The notes below the pieces were generated by a model. The model had not been told where the DNA came from. It made no database searches and saw only the letters and a program-made list of their open reading frames with translations. A DNA stretch of 45,278 nt, taken from positions 1-45,278 of the forward strand of contig RCAB01000491.1 of assembly GCA_003640385.1 (NCBI GenBank). Direction: 5' to 3'. Source of the DNA: Setaria digitata (taxonomy: Eukaryota > Nematoda > Chromadorea > Rhabditida > Setariidae). The translations under genes were made by a program, and so were the position numbers. Positions 42,880-45,278 of this stretch are shown here, piece after piece (positions within the stretch are counted from its first letter, which is position 1; the number at the start of each line of letters is the position of its first letter).

Positions 42880-42885
42880 AATGAA
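42880..42885 (+). terminator. Possible polyadenylation signal of RBM5/10
   Basis: AATGAA, a common nematode variant of AATAAA, 54 bases after the stop codon. No canonical AATAAA is nearer. Confidence 0.3.
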
Positions 42886-44406
42886 TTCTAATGGATTGTT
42901 TTAGTTTTTGGCAGATTATTTCATCTATCGTTTTTCTTTTCATTGATATTTTTGGGTCACATTGTTTTTTTTATGTACTTGATTGCTTATCGACTGAAAG
43001 CAACTGGATTAATTGGTTCTTTAATTGTATTCTTGACTAAATTACTTACTACGAAGAACTGTTTCATAAGCTGGCTGTTTACCAACAAAACGTCCTTTTC
43101 TTCATACGAACTGCTCCAGTCATTAAAATTGCAAAATTATGTAATTGTGACTAGTCTTATAGGGTAAAGTTCCATGTGTTTAGAAAGATAAGCTTCGCCG
43201 TTCGCTTCTTTTTGGAGGTTTAACTCCATCAGCTTCAACTGAAACTTTTTCTTCAGTATGTCTGTTCTGCTTCTTTATTGTAAAATGAAAAATTATAATT
43301 GTGTACCAGTGTACGCAAATATAATGAAGATATCTTTTACCATAATGAATTTTGAGTGGAAAAATATCACTAAATGGACATTTTAGAGAAACGAGAAATT
43401 ACATAGGTTATAGTTAATGTTGACAAGAAAGCTATAATAATGATTAAGGAAATGAGAAAAGGTCTCAAAGTTAAGATTGGATTTTCTTAATTTCTTCCTT
43501 CTACGTCAATTTTTTAATTATTATAATTCGTGAAAGAAACCCGTTCAAGACCTCAGAAGTGATAAATTGCAATCATTTACGTATGCAGTTTGTACGTAAC
43601 GCCATCAGATGACACGCAGAAATTCATCATTGGTATCAGAGAGTTTGTTGTGGGGTATTGAACCGACAAATCTAAGTGCTTTATTTCAGAATCACTTAGC
43701 ATTCAACTAGGATGTGAAATTGCTGCAGTTCCTGGTGGCAAGATTTTATTTATTGCAATTTCAATTTAAATATATTTGATTTTTTGTTTTGTTTTGTTAT
43801 CATGAAATCTAATTCATTGGAAGCGGAAAAATAGGATTCAGAAGGGGTTTGTTTATTTATGATTTGGGTATTATTGGATATTTAGAGAGAGAGAGAGAGA
43901 GAAAAAGAATTTTTAATTGATATTTCCCCTAAGAAATATACATTTTTTTTTTTTTTTAAATCCTTATTTTATTTTCCACATTGTTGCAATATTTTTTCTT
44001 TGATGTCTAAATTATCCAGAAACTGATAATTATGATAAGGATATTTTGTTTCTTCCGCATTTATTATCTTGTAATATTTTATATCCCATTATTTTTAAAC
44101 TATTTTTTTATAACTTTATATCCGATGATTTTGTTGCATACATGCAAATTTCAAAATGGTCTTTTCCTAAATTTCTGCAATTATTATTATTATTTTTTAC
44201 AGAATATTTAAATATTTATAATGAAGTTTATAAGTTAGTAATAATTAAATGTATCAATTTTAGTATAAAATGTACCATACTAAATAATAGTTTTCTTCTT
44301 TTTATTATAATACGCAAATTTTTTCATACTTTTATTTCCCAATTTTCCCATATGTTATACAATTTTATGCAAAAAAAACCGTAAAATATGAAAATTTTGG
44401 GTGATA
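42886..44406. other. Intergenic region downstream of RBM5/10
   Basis: About 1.5 kb with no recognised gene. It includes an (AG)n run at 43884-43902, a GC-richer pocket at about 43,550-43,745 with no supported exon, and AT-rich DNA beyond. The gap is too long for a typical nematode operon spacer, so the next gene probably has its own promoter. Confidence 0.6.
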
Positions 44407-44413
44407 TTTTCAG
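44407..44413 (+). promoter_or_regulatory. Probable trans-splice acceptor of the Gly-rich gene
   Basis: TTTTCAG followed by A, the nematode consensus 3' splice site, 61 bases before the ATG at 44475. A second, weaker candidate (CCCTCTTAG) lies closer to the ATG. Confidence 0.5.
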
Positions 44414-44474
44414 AATTATATAAAGAGCTTGAAAAGTTTATTCCCTCTTAGTCGTTTACTTTACGCTGCGTAGA

Positions 44475-45066
44475 ATGGGTGACGTAAGCTGTTATATGGG
44501 GGCTCCGGGAAGTGGTGCACCTACCGGTAGTAGTGGCGGTGGTGGTTATGGTGGAGGTGGCGGCTACGGTGGTGGTGGTGGTGGCGGTTACGGTGGTGGT
44601 GGTGGTGGCGGTTATGGCTACCAACAAGAGTATGATTATGGAGGTAAACGGGGAGTATTTTATACAATTTATTGTTTGTTAATGCAATTTTAAATTGAAT
44701 TGGATTTCGATTATTGGTGATTTACTGAATTAAATTAATTTTACTGAAATTGAATATAGGTTTAAATGGGTTGACAAACAGTTATGAGTAAATTGTTAAT
44801 TAATGGTGGTACTAATAATGAGGGATTTAAATTATTAAGGTATAATTATATACATATTTACAATTGATTAAGGTATAACTCATTGAATAGTAGTAAATTA
44901 GTCAAGTTGCAACGCGATTACTATAGTTTTTTTTTTTTTTTTTTCGTAGCTAAAATTAATTATCTTCGTAGGTGGTGGCGGCGGTGGTGGTGGTGGCGGT
45001 AGCAGTGGTGGTGATGATGGACCTAAGATGCGTACCGATGTGTCTTGCTATCTTGGGCCAAGATAA
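44475..45066 (+). CDS. Small Gly/Tyr-rich protein with matching terminal motifs
   Basis: I do not recognise the family. Two exons, 44475-44643 and 44972-45066, join in frame across a 328-base intron (87 aa). The N-terminus reads MGDVSCYMGAPGSGAP and the C-terminus TDVSCYLGPR, so both ends carry DVSCY(M/L)G. Between them are GGGGYGGGGGYGG repeats, a YGYQQEYDYGG segment and a poly-Gly/Ser stretch. There is no signal peptide or membrane segment; nematode Gly-rich cuticle or secreted peptides usually have a signal sequence, so a cytoplasmic or nuclear low-complexity protein is more likely. Splicing is supported because the joined frame restores the terminal motif; the alternative acceptor at about 44949 reads into a stop. 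A probable trans-splice site lies 61 bases upstream of the start. Confidence 0.7.
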
Positions 45067-45278
45067 AAGAGGAAGGATCCAATGAAAAAACCACGCCAAA
45101 CACCAAATTAAATGGAATTTTATAACCGCCAGGCTTTTTCCCGATTAGCTCCGAACAAATTCTACGGCTCACCTAACTGATAATAACTGATCTTATCCAT
45201 TCTTCTCTACTATGTGTAATGAATTCATTGAAGCGTCAATTAGTTAAACATACTACGGAAAGACGAAAAGCACAATTT

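Noticed and set aside
43550..43745. GC-richer pocket downstream of RBM5/10 considered as an exon or small RNA
   Set aside because: Short frames only; a CTAAGTG/CACTTAG stem is present, but no tRNA, snRNA or snoRNA hallmarks could be matched.

Overview
This is eukaryotic nuclear DNA, most likely from a parasitic roundworm of the filarial/spirurid type. The evidence is very AT-rich intergenic DNA full of A/T homopolymers, compact multi-exon genes, GT-AG introns with TTTCAG-like 3' ends, lone 3' splice sites just before start codons (as expected for spliced-leader trans-splicing), and nematode-like protein sequences. The species cannot be named from the sequence alone. Two single N bases mark weak points in the assembly.

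Layout. Bases 1-20,840 form a gene-poor desert with microsatellites, hairpins and diverged tandem repeats; the one place that looks like a gene start is a minus-strand pocket at about 4.9-5.4 kb. From 20.9 kb on the DNA is gene-bearing. NDUFS6, a mitochondrial complex I subunit, is on the plus strand (3 exons, 135 aa). It converges on a 15-exon PRP4 kinase gene (PRPF4B orthologue, minus strand, 1109 aa in this model). A 5.2 kb spacer follows. Then comes a 21-exon RBM5/RBM10-type splicing factor on the plus strand (about 923 aa: RS region, RRM, RanBP2 zinc finger, RRM, OCRE, C2H2 finger, G-patch). The last gene is a small plus-strand two-exon gene for an 87-aa glycine/tyrosine-rich protein whose two ends carry the same short motif.

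How the genes relate. PRP4 kinase and RBM5/10 are both spliceosome-associated RS-type proteins and sit head to head across the 5.2 kb spacer. NDUFS6 is unrelated in function. I reconstructed the four coding models by eye from splice sites and reading frame; in all of them every exon joins in frame.

The most interesting leads are: four related hairpins at 3.7-4.25 kb; a dense TGATAA cluster directly upstream of a minus-strand 3' splice site followed by a signal-peptide-like start at about 5.0 kb; the glycine-rich protein with matching ends; a 31-bp minisatellite inside a PRP4 kinase intron; and coding-like orphan segments at 22.46 kb and 34.6-34.8 kb.
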